Shown: positions 7,608 to 17,155, numbered from the stretch's first letter. The stretch: 64,000 bases of DNA from Cupriavidus sp. P-10 (GCF_003402535.2 NZ_AP025173.1:1-64000), one strand, 5' to 3'. Notes: generated from the sequence alone by a model not told the origin. Translations and numbers: made by a program.

Positions 7608-9467
7608 TTAACCTTGGATAATTGGAATTCGACCCTGGTAGACGGAGCCACCGGAGATACGCAGGAAGTACTGCAGGTTGGGCAACTGCATGATCAACTC
7701 ATGCGGAATCAATGGCGCTTTCTCAAGCTGGGTCGAACGTGACACGGAACCGCTGAACTCCCCGACATGCGCCTCGGTGCCAGTGCTTGTGCTGCTCGAC
7801 ACCACGACATTCCGGATGGCCGTGGTGCCAGCCTTCTCGCAGAACCACTCGGCCGTGTCGATATCTTCCAATCGTAAGACGAGCTGGTTGTTCAGATTGC
7901 CTAAAACCTGCTGCATCTTCGCCACGTTTCCCAGTTTGGCGGTGAAGTCCGAGCGTGTCTGGTAGGCGACGAATGCCTTGAAGCCTGCGCCACGGCCCTT
8001 GTTCAGGATCTGCAGCATCTGCTCGTTGATCGCCTCGGCTGCCTCGTCGACGATCAGGACGATCTCTGGAGGCTTCTTGTAGAAGTTGTAAATGGAACCG
8101 GCGACGGAAGCGATGTCGGCTAGCAGCATCGACATGACAGCCTGGGCCACCATAGAGTTGGAGAGCGAATCCGCACCGACATAGAGCACCGCCTTCTGCT
8201 TGATGACCTTATCGATGTCCCAGATCTCACGGTCATCGTCGAAGTCGTCTGCCTTTGGCGCCAGCATGAGGCCCGTCTCGCCGGTGGCCAGCATCTGGAG
8301 CAACGGCAGGGCAGAGGCGATGATGCGGCCGTAGTGGTCCCGATCGTGCTGGAACGTGGCGATGAGGCCATCGATAGCCTCGTGGCCATTCCCCTTGTCG
8401 GAGAAGCGCTCGATGTAGAGCCGGGCCATCCCGTCCAAGCGCGTGCCGCCTGGGCGCTGGCCGGCCTGTTGCATGTAGCCCATCACCTCCTCTTCCCAAT
8501 CCGGCTTGCCGGCTTCAGGGAAGAAGCGCTGCAGGGCCCGATCCAGAAGATTGTTAATGCCGTTCTGGGCGTATTGAAGGATTGACCGCAGGTTCGGCTT
8601 GTCGCCGACGTAGAGTTCGCCCTTTACCGCGCGGTCGATGAACAAGAATGCGAACTGGCGGAAGGGTCCTTCCTCCATCAGCTGGGCGATGCGAGTTGGG
8701 ATTTCCGAGGGTTGAGACCAATTTTCTAACGGGTTCAGGCGGATGGACTGCGAGGGAGCGGCCTGCTTCCAGTAGAGAAATTTGCGCCCAGTGCGCTCAC
8801 ACTCGCGCTTGACACGTGCGACCCACTCGCCGTCATTTTTCGGGTCGATGACGATTAAAACGTCGTTGGGATTGTGGATGACCTGGGTCGAAATGACCTC
8901 GTAGGTCCGGGTCTTGCCTGAGCCGGTCGTCCCGCTTACCGATGTATGGCCGGGCATCGCCTTGTAGTGAAAGGGCACCTGGATCTTCTTCGGCTCCATG
9001 CCGTGTATCCATGATTTGCCCTGGGGCGAATGGTCGGCAATGCTGCCCGCAGGCGCGAGCAGTTTCTCGACGCGCTCCACTATAGGCTGCGGCAGCCACC
9101 GCGGCAAGCCGGGAATATCGCTTGACGGCATGCGAAGGATGTCGTGCGCGATCTGGCAATGCTTCTGTGTCCACTCAAAGCCAGTGCCAAGATACATGGC
9201 ATCGTCGGTCTTTCGTATGCGAGCGCTCAGCGCGAGGAGCGCCTCGATCGGAAGGACCGCAAGCCACTTGGTGGAGATGGCCAGCCGAAACTTCAGCGCG
9301 CGCCAAACCTGTGTAGACCGGAACAGCAGCATGCCAACGCAGAACAGGGAAAAATACCCGGCGCTCGGCATATCGCTTAGCAACATCAAAGCTGCGGCAA
9401 GAAGCCACCCGATCGCGGCCCGGAATTCATAAATGGGCCGAAAGTGATTGATGTAGTGGTGCATCAC
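7608..9467 (-). CDS. traD: TraD/VirD4-type coupling protein
   Basis: A 619-residue hexameric ATPase that brings the relaxase-DNA complex to the secretion channel. Two N-terminal transmembrane segments lie within residues 17-50. Walker A GTTGSGKT is at 179-186; IVLIVDEAAEAI is the Walker B of the second half, and AYQTRSDF is a sensor-like motif. The layout fits the TraD subfamily of SXT/TOL-type systems. GTG at 9467 overlaps the upstream stop; an ATG one codon in (9464) is an equally good start. Confidence 0.9.
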   Translation of the reverse strand: MMHHYINHFRPIYEFRAAIGWLLAAALMLLSDMPSAGYFSLFCVGMLLFRSTQVWRALKFRLAISTKWLAVLPIEALLALSARIRKTDDAMYLGTGFEWTQKHCQIAHDILRMPSSDIPGLPRWLPQPIVERVEKLLAPAGSIADHSPQGKSWIHGMEPKKIQVPFHYKAMPGHTSVSGTTGSGKTRTYEVISTQVIHNPNDVLIVIDPKNDGEWVARVKRECERTGRKFLYWKQAAPSQSIRLNPLENWSQPSEIPTRIAQLMEEGPFRQFAFLFIDRAVKGELYVGDKPNLRSILQYAQNGINNLLDRALQRFFPEAGKPDWEEEVMGYMQQAGQRPGGTRLDGMARLYIERFSDKGNGHEAIDGLIATFQHDRDHYGRIIASALPLLQMLATGETGLMLAPKADDFDDDREIWDIDKVIKQKAVLYVGADSLSNSMVAQAVMSMLLADIASVAGSIYNFYKKPPEIVLIVDEAAEAINEQMLQILNKGRGAGFKAFVAYQTRSDFTAKLGNVAKMQQVLGNLNNQLVLRLEDIDTAEWFCEKAGTTAIRNVVVSSSTSTGTEAHVGEFSGSVSRSTQLEKAPLIPHELIMQLPNLQYFLRISGGSVYQGRIPIIQG

Positions 9468-10726
9468 TCGCTGCTCTCTGGGGATTGCGGAGGGGACGCA
9501 ATGAGGTTCGCCACCTTGTCAACCAGAAGGATGTCTTGGCCGACGATCTTGTAGAGCAGCTGGAACTTGCGAAGGTTGTCGATGAGCGTCTCGGACGCGA
9601 TGCCGTAATTGCCGAGCATGCGCTTGCTAATTGCCAGCTTGTTATCGACCCACGATACTTTCACCTTTCCCGCTGACACGTCCTGTGCTAGCGCCCTGAA
9701 GAACTCGCGCATCAGGTTGGACGCACCCTCCAAGGCTTCCTTGAAGGGGTCGGCAGCCTGATCGGGGCGCAGCGACTTGGTGCCGTCGAGTTGTACGATG
9801 CTTCGCGCTACCTCGCGTTGCGTGCCTTCGGCTGTCTCGGCTTGAGACTGGGCTTCGCCAGTTCCAGGGCCTGCTTCCTTCTCCATCTGCGACACCACCA
9901 CGGTGCTCGCGTTCTCCGGGCCGGGTGTCGAATCGGCTTGCGCCGGTGCTGGTGGGGCGGGTGCCTTGATCTGGGTCGAATCTACCGCGGCGGCTAGCGC
10001 TTCGACACTCGGTGCAGGCGTCCTGTCGGGCGCAAAGGCGGCGCGGCGGGCTTTGATCTCGAACTGTGTCACTGTGTCGATGGCCTGCCGGACAACCTTT
10101 TGAAGCAAGGTCTCGAGTCCGGTCGGTCGAGGCTCGGGGTTGATGGCGCCAAAAAGATCAGCGAGGACCTGGCCGTCGAACTGTGCGAGCCGGTCCGCAC
10201 CAAGAATCTCGCGCGCCAGCAACGCGGTGCGCATGCGCTCCAGTGGGAGCACCGCATCGCGACGGGTGACGCGATACGTGTCATCGCTTAGCCACGGACC
10301 GAAAGCTCCATGCACGGCGGGGATCCACTCCGCCCCATCCCTATCCCGAAAGAATTTGAAGTGTCGGCATGACTCATCAAGGCGGGAGCAGCAGGCGGCG
10401 AGAAACAGCGCATACAGGTATTGCGGTTCCAACTGCCTGCGCCGTTCGGACGTCTGATTGGCCGCGAACTTTTGTGCGCCAGACAGGCGCATGGCGAAGT
10501 AGGCCGCCTCAACCGTTGCCCGGAACGCACCACCGGCCTCGGCGTGCTCGTTGTGGCGCAGCGGCATGCTGGAGAACCACGTCGCACAACGCTCCAGCAC
10601 ATCAAGCCACTTGCTGTTGAAGTCCGCGCCATCCGCTTCGTTGGCGTACTGTCGGATGAGCGCGACGCGGTCTGCCTGGGAGGAAAGGAGATCGGAAGCG
10701 GAAAGGTGAATGTGAGGGGTCATCAT
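9464..10726 (-). CDS. TraI_2-like protein lacking the HD residues
   Basis: A 420-residue protein. Position and pattern match the TraI_2 domain of MOBH relaxases: an N-terminal part with HAEAGGAFRATVEAAYFAMR corresponds to the H-H-x-GG-x-H-x-LE region, and the C-terminal ~80 residues (FFRALAQDVSAGK, LLYKIVGQDILLVDK) resemble TraI_2_C. The expected HH, H-LE and HD residues are mostly replaced (NEH, ATVE, CCSRLD), so catalysis is doubtful. A Pro/Ala-rich linker covers about 240-320. The ATG at 10726 overlaps the preceding TGA (ATGA), indicating translational coupling. No other relaxase is visible in the window. Confidence 0.6.
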   Translation of the reverse strand: MMTPHIHLSASDLLSSQADRVALIRQYANEADGADFNSKWLDVLERCATWFSSMPLRHNEHAEAGGAFRATVEAAYFAMRLSGAQKFAANQTSERRRQLEPQYLYALFLAACCSRLDESCRHFKFFRDRDGAEWIPAVHGAFGPWLSDDTYRVTRRDAVLPLERMRTALLAREILGADRLAQFDGQVLADLFGAINPEPRPTGLETLLQKVVRQAIDTVTQFEIKARRAAFAPDRTPAPSVEALAAAVDSTQIKAPAPPAPAQADSTPGPENASTVVVSQMEKEAGPGTGEAQSQAETAEGTQREVARSIVQLDGTKSLRPDQAADPFKEALEGASNLMREFFRALAQDVSAGKVKVSWVDNKLAISKRMLGNYGIASETLIDNLRKFQLLYKIVGQDILLVDKVANLIASPPQSPESSE

Positions 10727-11772
10727 TTCCCTGCCAACTTCCTGCCGAGGTTCCAGGCTCCGCGCCCAAACATCTTCATGCCACCGGTGCCACTCACCCC
10801 GCCACCAGTTCCGAAGAGAGATCCGGCGATCTTCGGAATCTCCAGCGCGACAAAGCCCAATAGGATGGCAATACTGAGTGCGTAGCTTGCAGCAAGAAGC
10901 GTGTCCGTGCCGATGTTGCCAACGTCTGAGACGATGCTGAGCAGTGTGGCGCTCACCAGCTGAGAGATGATGGCGGCGACCACCATATACATCGATCCTG
11001 TAACCATGTAGTCCAGCCACGCTGTGAAGTATTTTCGGGAGACGTCCGCCATGCCAAATGCGACGGCTAGTGGGCCCACCACGATGCCTACGGCTACCTG
11101 CAGGTGACCCACCAGAATGAACCACGAGTAGATCAAGGCCGCAATCAGCACCGCAATGAATGCCAAGCCGAACAGAATCGCTGAGACGACGGCATCAATC
11201 AGTTTGAGTGGGTTGGCGAACCCCGCGAGTAGTGTCCTCAGCACGGAGTCGTAGAAGCTACCTCCGGTCCTTGCCAACGAGATTGGGACGTTGTAGATGT
11301 CTACCCCCCCGTTGATAGCTTGGGCGAGATCGTTGAACCAAACAAACAGCCCGGGCGCAAAGCTGGTGTAGCTGGCGTAGAGAGACGCGAAGATGCCAAC
11401 TACCAGAAAGGTCTCAAAGAGATCCGTCCACGCGGATACTGCGTCGCTCGTTGCCGCGAATCGTAGGCCGGCGAAGACGAGGGTGATTACCCCGAGTCCG
11501 AATGCGATCTTGTTGGCGTCAGGTCGCGTCCGCTCGCTGAGCCAAACTGCAGCCTGGATGAGCCCGCTTCGCAGGCCGTTCATCTTGTCCAGCGCCTTCT
11601 TGATGCCTTGACCGACCTCACCAGGTGCGCCAGCACTTGCAGCCGTGGCGCTATCCCCACTGCTGATCGCTTCCTGCGCGACGGCAACGCAGGAAAAGAG
11701 GGTGAGGAAGCTGAAGACGAGCGCGGTGAGCATCGCACAGAGGCTGTGTCGGATCAGCGAGGCGTGGCTCAT
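10723..11772 (-). CDS. trbL: VirB6/TrbL-type inner-membrane channel protein
   Basis: A 349-residue polytopic membrane protein of the type IV secretion channel. A signal-like N-terminus (about 10-32) precedes a periplasmic segment and at least five hydrophobic helices between about 90 and 310. The tail is Gly-rich and basic. The central domain with WLDYMVTGSMYMVVAA is typical of TrbL/VirB6. It overlaps the upstream VirB5-like gene by four bases. Confidence 0.85.
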   Translation of the reverse strand: MSHASLIRHSLCAMLTALVFSFLTLFSCVAVAQEAISSGDSATAASAGAPGEVGQGIKKALDKMNGLRSGLIQAAVWLSERTRPDANKIAFGLGVITLVFAGLRFAATSDAVSAWTDLFETFLVVGIFASLYASYTSFAPGLFVWFNDLAQAINGGVDIYNVPISLARTGGSFYDSVLRTLLAGFANPLKLIDAVVSAILFGLAFIAVLIAALIYSWFILVGHLQVAVGIVVGPLAVAFGMADVSRKYFTAWLDYMVTGSMYMVVAAIISQLVSATLLSIVSDVGNIGTDTLLAASYALSIAILLGFVALEIPKIAGSLFGTGGGVSGTGGMKMFGRGAWNLGRKLAGK

Positions 11773-12506
11773 TTCAGGTTCAGGATGCGCTGACGTTGCT
11801 GTTCGCGTTCTGCCTGCAGCCGGCGCGCGACGTCTACCGACTCGGCCTCGACGGCCAGTGCCTTTTGATCCTTGTCGGCGTCTGACTGCGTCTTGGCGCT
11901 CATGATCTGCAGCAGATCGGAGTTCTGGTTTGCGAGGACATCCAGCATCTCATTCGTCGCTTCGGCAGCAGCTTGTGCCGTTCCAGTCAGCTTCATTTCC
12001 TTCTGGATCTTCTGGCGTCGCTTCGCCTGGGTCTGCACGTTCTTGACGACGCTGTTGCCCAGGTTGAACAGGTTCTTCGCGGTCTTGTCGCCGTTGGTGA
12101 GAAGCGTGCGCTGATCTTCAAGCCACTGACCGCTGGATTTGCCGGATGCGGCCACCATGCTCTGAACCTTGCTCAGGTAGTCGGCATTCTCGGAAACCGT
12201 GCCATAGAGATCCTTCAGCGTCACGCCGTAGACGTCGTATTTGCCGATGTCGTCCTTGATGGCGTCCAGCTGTTCAGCCAGGTGCACGGGGTCCATGCCG
12301 GTGGCCTGCAGCAGCTGGTTGGCCATCATCCGGTATTGATAGGCAATGTTTGTGTTCTCGTAGATCTCCGTTTTCAGCGATTGCAGGGCGGTCCGCGTCG
12401 TCTGGACCAGATTGGCCACATCGATAACGGGAAGCCCGCTGGCGTGGGCCACCGACGAAACAAGAAGGGATGCCGCGACCGCGGCCTTGATGAACCACTT
12501 GTTCAC
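11769..12506 (-). CDS. trbJ: VirB5/TrbJ-type minor pilus protein
   Basis: A 245-residue secreted protein with a signal peptide (about 1-22, cleavage near AHA-SG), the TrbJ-like motif LPVIDVANLVQTT and long charged helices to the C-terminus. VirB5 proteins sit at the tip of the conjugative pilus or in the periplasm. It lies 11 bp after the VirB4 gene and overlaps the VirB6 gene, in trb order. Confidence 0.82.
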   Translation of the reverse strand: MNKWFIKAAVAASLLVSSVAHASGLPVIDVANLVQTTRTALQSLKTEIYENTNIAYQYRMMANQLLQATGMDPVHLAEQLDAIKDDIGKYDVYGVTLKDLYGTVSENADYLSKVQSMVAASGKSSGQWLEDQRTLLTNGDKTAKNLFNLGNSVVKNVQTQAKRRQKIQKEMKLTGTAQAAAEATNEMLDVLANQNSDLLQIMSAKTQSDADKDQKALAVEAESVDVARRLQAEREQQRQRILNLK

Positions 12507-12517
12507 TGGAACTTTCC

Positions 12518-14971
12518 TTAGACGGATCGCGCGAGCATTTCGCGCACGTAGCTTTGCTGCCAGTCGGGTGCACCCGACGCGTAATGACGATCAAGAATCG
12601 ATTGCGCGACACCATCCGAGCGCAACATCGCCACCATCTCGTCGGAGAACGGGCTTTGCAGCATCCGGGTCTGGGAGCGCGTGATCCACAGATAGTCGCG
12701 ATTCGGTACTGCATCGTTGACCATCTGGATCTGGTCATCGGTCAGGCCGAACTTCTCCTTGTAAAGGTCCTTGCTGGTGTTCGCCTGGCTGTTCGGTAGG
12801 TAGATGAAGTTGCCGACGTTCTCTTTCAGGATCTCGAAGTCGGCAACCCGGGCCAGTTGTTTGAGCGATTGCGTCGCACCCCAGAGCGCCGCATTGAGCT
12901 TGCGGATGGTCACGATCCACATTTCGAACCGCTCGTAGAACCGTTTGTTGGTGAAGAAGAAGCCCAGCTCTTCCACCTCGATGATCGTGTATCGCGTGCC
13001 GAGGCTCTGGCTGATGCGATAAAACGCATAGTCCATGAACAGCGCGCCCGCCCGCGGATAGTTCAGGAACAGATCCCCCATCTCGATGGACAGGTTGTCG
13101 CTGATCTCGAACGCGTCTTCGGCATGGTCGAAGAAATGCCCGTACTGTCCGCCTTGCAGCCAGATTTGCAGACGTTCCCGCAAGCTGTCGTGCAGCAGCG
13201 TTGCGAGCCGGCCCAGGGTCCAGCTCTCTCGCCCATATCCGGCAAGGATTTTCACTGCCTCGAAGATATCCTGGCGTTGCTGGGGTGAAAGCGTGAAGGA
13301 GTCGTCCTCAATGGCCAGCGTCACCCACTCGGAGACGTAGGTGAAGTTCATAGGATCGGCCAACAACGACAGCGGATTGACCCGAGTCGCCGCTTCGAAC
13401 TTGCCGGTGATGTCGATGAACTTCCCGCCACTCAGGAGCGCCGTGATGCGAGTGGATCTGTCCTTGTCGAATCGGATGCGGCGAGCTTCGTGCCTGCCAG
13501 CCTGGGAAACCAGGAAGTTCAGGAACACGGACTTACCCGCACCGATTGGGCCAATGACGATCAGGTGGGCATTTCCACCGGGCTGGTGCAGGTCGACACG
13601 CTGCGCGGTGCGATGGCGGGTGGGCAGGCAGGTCAGCGGTGGCACTTCCTTGCCTGCCTTGTCCGAGAGCCAGTCGTTGCGCGAGGGGCCGGGCATGACC
13701 GATCGGACCGGGGCGAGGTCGGAAACCGCGGGCGTCTCGACGAACTGCAGTCGGCGCTGCTTGTCCCAGCGGCCGGGCAGGGTAGAGTTCCAGGCGGCCA
13801 TCAGATTGGCTTTCTCGCGGATTGCCCCGAAGCCAGCGTTGGTGAGCGCCCCAACCACCTCGCTGACCGAGTCCTCGACGGCCGCCTCGGAATCACCGTA
13901 GACGATGATGGAGATGTTGGCAAAGCCGTGCTGCGTGTTCTTGGCCGTTAGCCGCTGGAGCGCTTTGCCAGCTTCCTTGGCCAGTTCCTCGCGGCCCTCG
14001 TCGTTCTCGGCCTCTTCCTTGGCGAAGTACTGCTTCAGGATGGAGCGGATGTTGAGCGCTGCCATCTTGTAGAAGCGCCTCACCTTTTCGATGTAGGCCG
14101 CAGCGCGAGCCGTGTCGAGGAATCGATACATGATGCAGACATCGAGCTCGGCGTCGAGCTGCATCAGGCTGTCCAGTGCCGCTTCCTGAAAGCTCATCCA
14201 TTCCTTAACGGCGACGATTGCCGCGTACCGCTTGCCATGGGCGGACTCGAACAACAGGCGCTCGGCGCCGACGGTCACTTCGGATTCGGTCAGGTGGGTG
14301 TCGAGCAGCGTCACCGGGTAGCGAATGCGCCTCGGCGGAACGCTCGGATTGGCAGCCTGGTGCAGGGCGGCGTAGCTTTCCTGCATGACAAGGCGGCGCG
14401 TGCGCAGACGCGGCACGCCGCCGGTGAAGGCGTCGAGCATCGACTCGAAGCGACGCGCATCGGTCGAGATCTTCTCCAGATCAAAGGCAAAGGCGCTGCG
14501 CGCGAAGAGCGTGTCCTTCGTCGCCTCGAAGATCGCCGCGTAGATGGACTTGCCACCGACCGTCATGTGGAAACCGGCCTTGTCGAAGAACTTCGCGATG
14601 CCGCTCTCCGGCGTGTAAGCGAGTGCCAGCGAGTGGGCATTGTGGAAGTACTTGCCGGTCGTCATGTGCGCCCGGTTAAGGGCGTCCAGACGCTCGTCGG
14701 CCTGCGAGGCGAACTCTCCTTCAACGTAGTCGCGAGCGCGCCGATGGCTGATCTTCCACCACGCGGTAATCCGGTTGTCGAACGTACGGCATGCCTGGTC
14801 CAGCTGATTGCGCGCAGACGTGATGTCATTGCTGTCGGGGCTGTCGGCGTCCACACCCTGAAACGCGTAGGAAGCGAGTAGCGACCCATCCTTGTTGAGG
14901 ACGAGTTCCGGCGTAATCGATGTCAGCCACGGCACCAACTCATAGAGGGGACGGCGCTTTAACTTCAGCAT
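12518..14971 (-). CDS. trbE: VirB4/TrbE-type ATPase
   Basis: An 817-residue cytoplasmic ATPase powering pilus assembly and transfer. The N-terminal CagE/TrbE/VirB4 domain precedes Walker A GPIGAGKSVFL (about residue 475). The Walker B region reads YTIIEVEELGFFF, with Glu where Asp is usual, and GATQSLKQL is a typical downstream motif. Length is normal for TrbE. It starts inside the last codons of the VirB3 gene (7-bp overlap). Confidence 0.92.
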   Translation of the reverse strand: MLKLKRRPLYELVPWLTSITPELVLNKDGSLLASYAFQGVDADSPDSNDITSARNQLDQACRTFDNRITAWWKISHRRARDYVEGEFASQADERLDALNRAHMTTGKYFHNAHSLALAYTPESGIAKFFDKAGFHMTVGGKSIYAAIFEATKDTLFARSAFAFDLEKISTDARRFESMLDAFTGGVPRLRTRRLVMQESYAALHQAANPSVPPRRIRYPVTLLDTHLTESEVTVGAERLLFESAHGKRYAAIVAVKEWMSFQEAALDSLMQLDAELDVCIMYRFLDTARAAAYIEKVRRFYKMAALNIRSILKQYFAKEEAENDEGREELAKEAGKALQRLTAKNTQHGFANISIIVYGDSEAAVEDSVSEVVGALTNAGFGAIREKANLMAAWNSTLPGRWDKQRRLQFVETPAVSDLAPVRSVMPGPSRNDWLSDKAGKEVPPLTCLPTRHRTAQRVDLHQPGGNAHLIVIGPIGAGKSVFLNFLVSQAGRHEARRIRFDKDRSTRITALLSGGKFIDITGKFEAATRVNPLSLLADPMNFTYVSEWVTLAIEDDSFTLSPQQRQDIFEAVKILAGYGRESWTLGRLATLLHDSLRERLQIWLQGGQYGHFFDHAEDAFEISDNLSIEMGDLFLNYPRAGALFMDYAFYRISQSLGTRYTIIEVEELGFFFTNKRFYERFEMWIVTIRKLNAALWGATQSLKQLARVADFEILKENVGNFIYLPNSQANTSKDLYKEKFGLTDDQIQMVNDAVPNRDYLWITRSQTRMLQSPFSDEMVAMLRSDGVAQSILDRHYASGAPDWQQSYVREMLARSV

Positions 14972-15294
14972 GGCAGGTCGCTGTCAAAGCCGTAGGGACG
15001 GCGAAAGAGGGTATGCAGCTTGCCGTGCCACGGGGTGGACTCGTACAGATCGCCGTAATGGTTATAGACGTTCAGAATTTGGTTCCACCATGGATCCCGG
15101 GTCGTGAGCCAGCGCAAGAGCGCATGAAACGCCATGCCCATCAGCACCACCGCGACGGGGATCTTCCAGCCGCTGCGGAACGTCACGTACACCAGCAGAG
15201 CGACCACCGTGCCGTTGGCGATGGCCAGTCCGCGCACGGCCCCGCCGATTTGGCGAGGGCGGGATAGCCCAATGCTGACGTGGTGTTCGCGCAT
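14965..15294 (-). CDS. trbD: VirB3/TrbD-type membrane protein
   Basis: A 109-residue protein with hydrophobic segments at about 20-55 and a cytoplasmic C-terminal half, as in VirB3/TrbD, which links VirB4 to the membrane complex. The start at 15294 lies one base after the VirB2 stop (TGATATG). The gene overlaps the VirB4 start by seven bases, which suggests coupled translation. Confidence 0.85.
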   Translation of the reverse strand: MREHHVSIGLSRPRQIGGAVRGLAIANGTVVALLVYVTFRSGWKIPVAVVLMGMAFHALLRWLTTRDPWWNQILNVYNHYGDLYESTPWHGKLHTLFRRPYGFDSDLPC

Positions 15295-15295
15295 A

Positions 15296-15643
15296 TCAGA
15301 ATCCGGAGCACTGGGCAGCAACGCCGAGCGTCTTCATGATCGCCGGGGCTGCAGCGGCAAGACCGATACCGATACAGATCACCGAGACGAACTTCATGAT
15401 GGTCGACTCGGAGTTGGCGATACCGATAGCGCCCAGGACGATCAGGATCAGACCGGCGACAAAGAGGTACTTCGTGTTGATGAACGTGGCGATGCCGCAG
15501 ATGAATTCGCCGAGGTTGCCGAGGAACCCGTAGTCGGCCGCGACGGCGGATGTGGCCACGCTCAGCATGCCGACCAGGACCAGCATCGACGGGGCGTACT
15601 TGCGCGCCGTCTTGGCGGCACATTGAACAAACGGGGAAGACAT
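15296..15643 (-). CDS. trbC: VirB2/TrbC-type major conjugative pilin
   Basis: A 115-residue pilin precursor with a signal peptide (about 1-36, cleavage near AVA-ADYG) and two hydrophobic helices (about 60-80 and 85-105) joined by a short loop, the VirB2/TrbC layout. AAGGAG lies eight bases before the ATG. It is 17 bp after the VirB11 gene. Confidence 0.88.
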   Translation of the reverse strand: MSSPFVQCAAKTARKYAPSMLVLVGMLSVATSAVAADYGFLGNLGEFICGIATFINTKYLFVAGLILIVLGAIGIANSESTIMKFVSVICIGIGLAAAAPAIMKTLGVAAQCSGF

Positions 15644-15660
15644 TGGAGAGACTCCTTGGT

Positions 15661-16713
15661 TTAGAAAACGCGTTCGATGTCGTAGTCGTTGTTGCGGAAG
15701 CCCTTGATCTCGATGATTTCCGAGACGTGCCGCATTTCGCCGGTGCGGCGCATATGCACCACGTAGTTAAAGCACTCAGCGATGAGCTTGCGCATGTCAT
15801 CCAGTTCCCAACGAGAGCCTGGCGGGATGCCAAGCATCGCCAGGCTTTCCATGCGGGAGAGGGCCGAGCGGGCGTTGTTCGCGTGTAGCGACGCCATGCC
15901 GCCGTCGTGACCCGTGTTCAGCGCTTGCAGCAGGTCGAACGCCTCCCCGCCGCGGACTTCGCCAACGAGGATGCGGTCGGGGCGGAATCGCAGGGCGAGC
16001 GCGACCAGCTGTTGGGTGGTCACGTTCTTGTCGGTGTTGGAGAGCAGGCGGACCGTATTGGGTACCCGCGTTTTGAGTTCCATCGTGTCCTCGATGGTCA
16101 GGACACGCTCGCCGTCGGGAATGTTCTCGACCAGTGCGTTCAAGAATGTGGTCTTGCCGGAAGATGTGCCGCCGGCGACTAGGATGTTCTTCCGCTGCAG
16201 GACAAGCTCAATGAGGGCATCCTTGAGCGCTTCATCTTCGACAGAGCCCGTGAATATGGGCTGATCGGTGTGTTTGCTGCAGGCGTGCCGGGACGAGAAG
16301 GCCCCCGCCTTCACATAGTCGCTAAGAGAGAGATTGGTCTCGCGGTGCCGGCGGATGCTCAGCGCATGGCCGTCAATGGCTGTGGGCTGCATGACGGCGG
16401 CGATCCGAAGCCCTTTGTGGCCCGCATTGATGATGCCTTGTGCGGTGCCCCGCACCGCAGACTTCTGCACCGAGGAAGCCAGGGAGCGAACAGCACCTTC
16501 CAACTTTGCGGGCTCGATCCTCACGTCCAATCGCGTCATCTCGCCGCGCCGCTCCACCCAGATGCTGTCGTGCCTGTTGACCATGACCTCGGCCACATCG
16601 GACGCATCGATGTAGGCGCGTATTGGCGCGAGCGATTCAAAGAACATCGCGACCGCGCTTTCTTCGAGCTGGCTGAGTTGCAATATGGGGTGGTTGGAGA
16701 CTGAGGATTCCAT
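15661..16713 (-). CDS. trbB: VirB11/TrbB-type secretion ATPase
   Basis: A 350-residue hexameric ATPase of the type IV secretion system. Walker A GGTSSGKTTFLNAL, Asp box TIEDTMEL, Walker B PDRILVGEVRGGEA and His box GGMASLHANNA are all present. I chose ATG 16713 (MESSVSNHPILQL); an upstream in-frame ATG at 16857 would add 48 residues with non-coding character and would run through the conserved promoter block. It is the first gene of the minus-strand transfer operon, divergent from the VirB8 operon. Confidence 0.9.
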   Translation of the reverse strand: MESSVSNHPILQLSQLEESAVAMFFESLAPIRAYIDASDVAEVMVNRHDSIWVERRGEMTRLDVRIEPAKLEGAVRSLASSVQKSAVRGTAQGIINAGHKGLRIAAVMQPTAIDGHALSIRRHRETNLSLSDYVKAGAFSSRHACSKHTDQPIFTGSVEDEALKDALIELVLQRKNILVAGGTSSGKTTFLNALVENIPDGERVLTIEDTMELKTRVPNTVRLLSNTDKNVTTQQLVALALRFRPDRILVGEVRGGEAFDLLQALNTGHDGGMASLHANNARSALSRMESLAMLGIPPGSRWELDDMRKLIAECFNYVVHMRRTGEMRHVSEIIEIKGFRNNDYDIERVF

Positions 16714-16733
16714 GCCCGCTATTGTTGGCGGGC
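16714..16733 (-). promoter_or_regulatory. Hairpin abutting the virB11 start codon
   Basis: A 6-bp inverted repeat, GCCCGC and GCGGGC with an 8-base loop, ends exactly at the first base before the ATG on the minus strand. No clear Shine-Dalgarno is visible outside it. It may limit ribosome access to the first gene of the operon, but the stem is short. Confidence 0.35.
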
Positions 16734-16844
16734 GATGTATCGTGTGGCGCGTTGAAAGATATACGACTTTTGCCAGCTTTCTACGGTTCTTCGGCACGGC
16801 TCTGATCTGAGCCAACGCCTTGGTGTGGTGCGAAGAGGAAAGTC

Positions 16845-16931
16845 TGAGCATGCTCATGCTGTTTTCGCGGAAAGGGATACCAAAACCATCGGCTTTCCGG
16901 GTAATCCTCCTTCGGGGCAGTTGGATATAGG
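16845..16931 (+). promoter_or_regulatory. Composite activator-type promoter, site 1
   Basis: The perfect palindrome TGAGCATGCTCA (16845-16856) is followed, 12 bp on, by the inverted repeat CGGAAAG (16868-16874)/CTTTCCG (16893-16899), with GGCTTTCC starting at 16891. A -10-like TATAGG lies at 16926. There is no good -35 hexamer, as expected if an activator binds the repeat. It points towards the virB8-pil operon. The same geometry recurs at 17065, 37253 and 52194. Confidence 0.6.
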
Positions 16932-17064
16932 GTGCGACGGGAGAGGCAGCATCAAACGACGCCTCTAGCCGGCTCCCAAAGCCCGTCGCAGGATCCAGGC
17001 GTCGCTACAGCGTCCGGAGGTCTCTCAAGTGTCCTGCGTGATCTGGCGAGATCGCGGAGATTCT

Positions 17065-17127
17065 CGGAAAGCCGCGCAAAATCGCATGGCTTTCTGCGAC
17101 CTGAAGGGGTGACTTCACTGCTTAAAT
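17065..17127 (+). promoter_or_regulatory. Activator-type promoter of the virB8-pil operon, site 1b
   Basis: The inverted repeat CGGAAAGCC (17065-17073)/GGCTTTCTG (17088-17096) has half-site starts 23 bp apart, and a -10-like TTAAAT (17122) lies 34 bp past the second half. This would give a transcript starting about 20-25 bases before the virB8 ATG at 17156. The upstream 12-bp palindrome of site 1 is absent here. The rest of the 442-bp gap 16714-17155 shows no gene. Confidence 0.6.
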
Positions 17128-17155
17128 TGGCGGCATCCCAAAGGACTGCCGCAGC

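Noticed and set aside
13490..13951. Plus-strand frames opposite virB4
   Set aside because: Reverse-strand shadows of a strongly supported ATPase gene; typical for GC-rich coding DNA.
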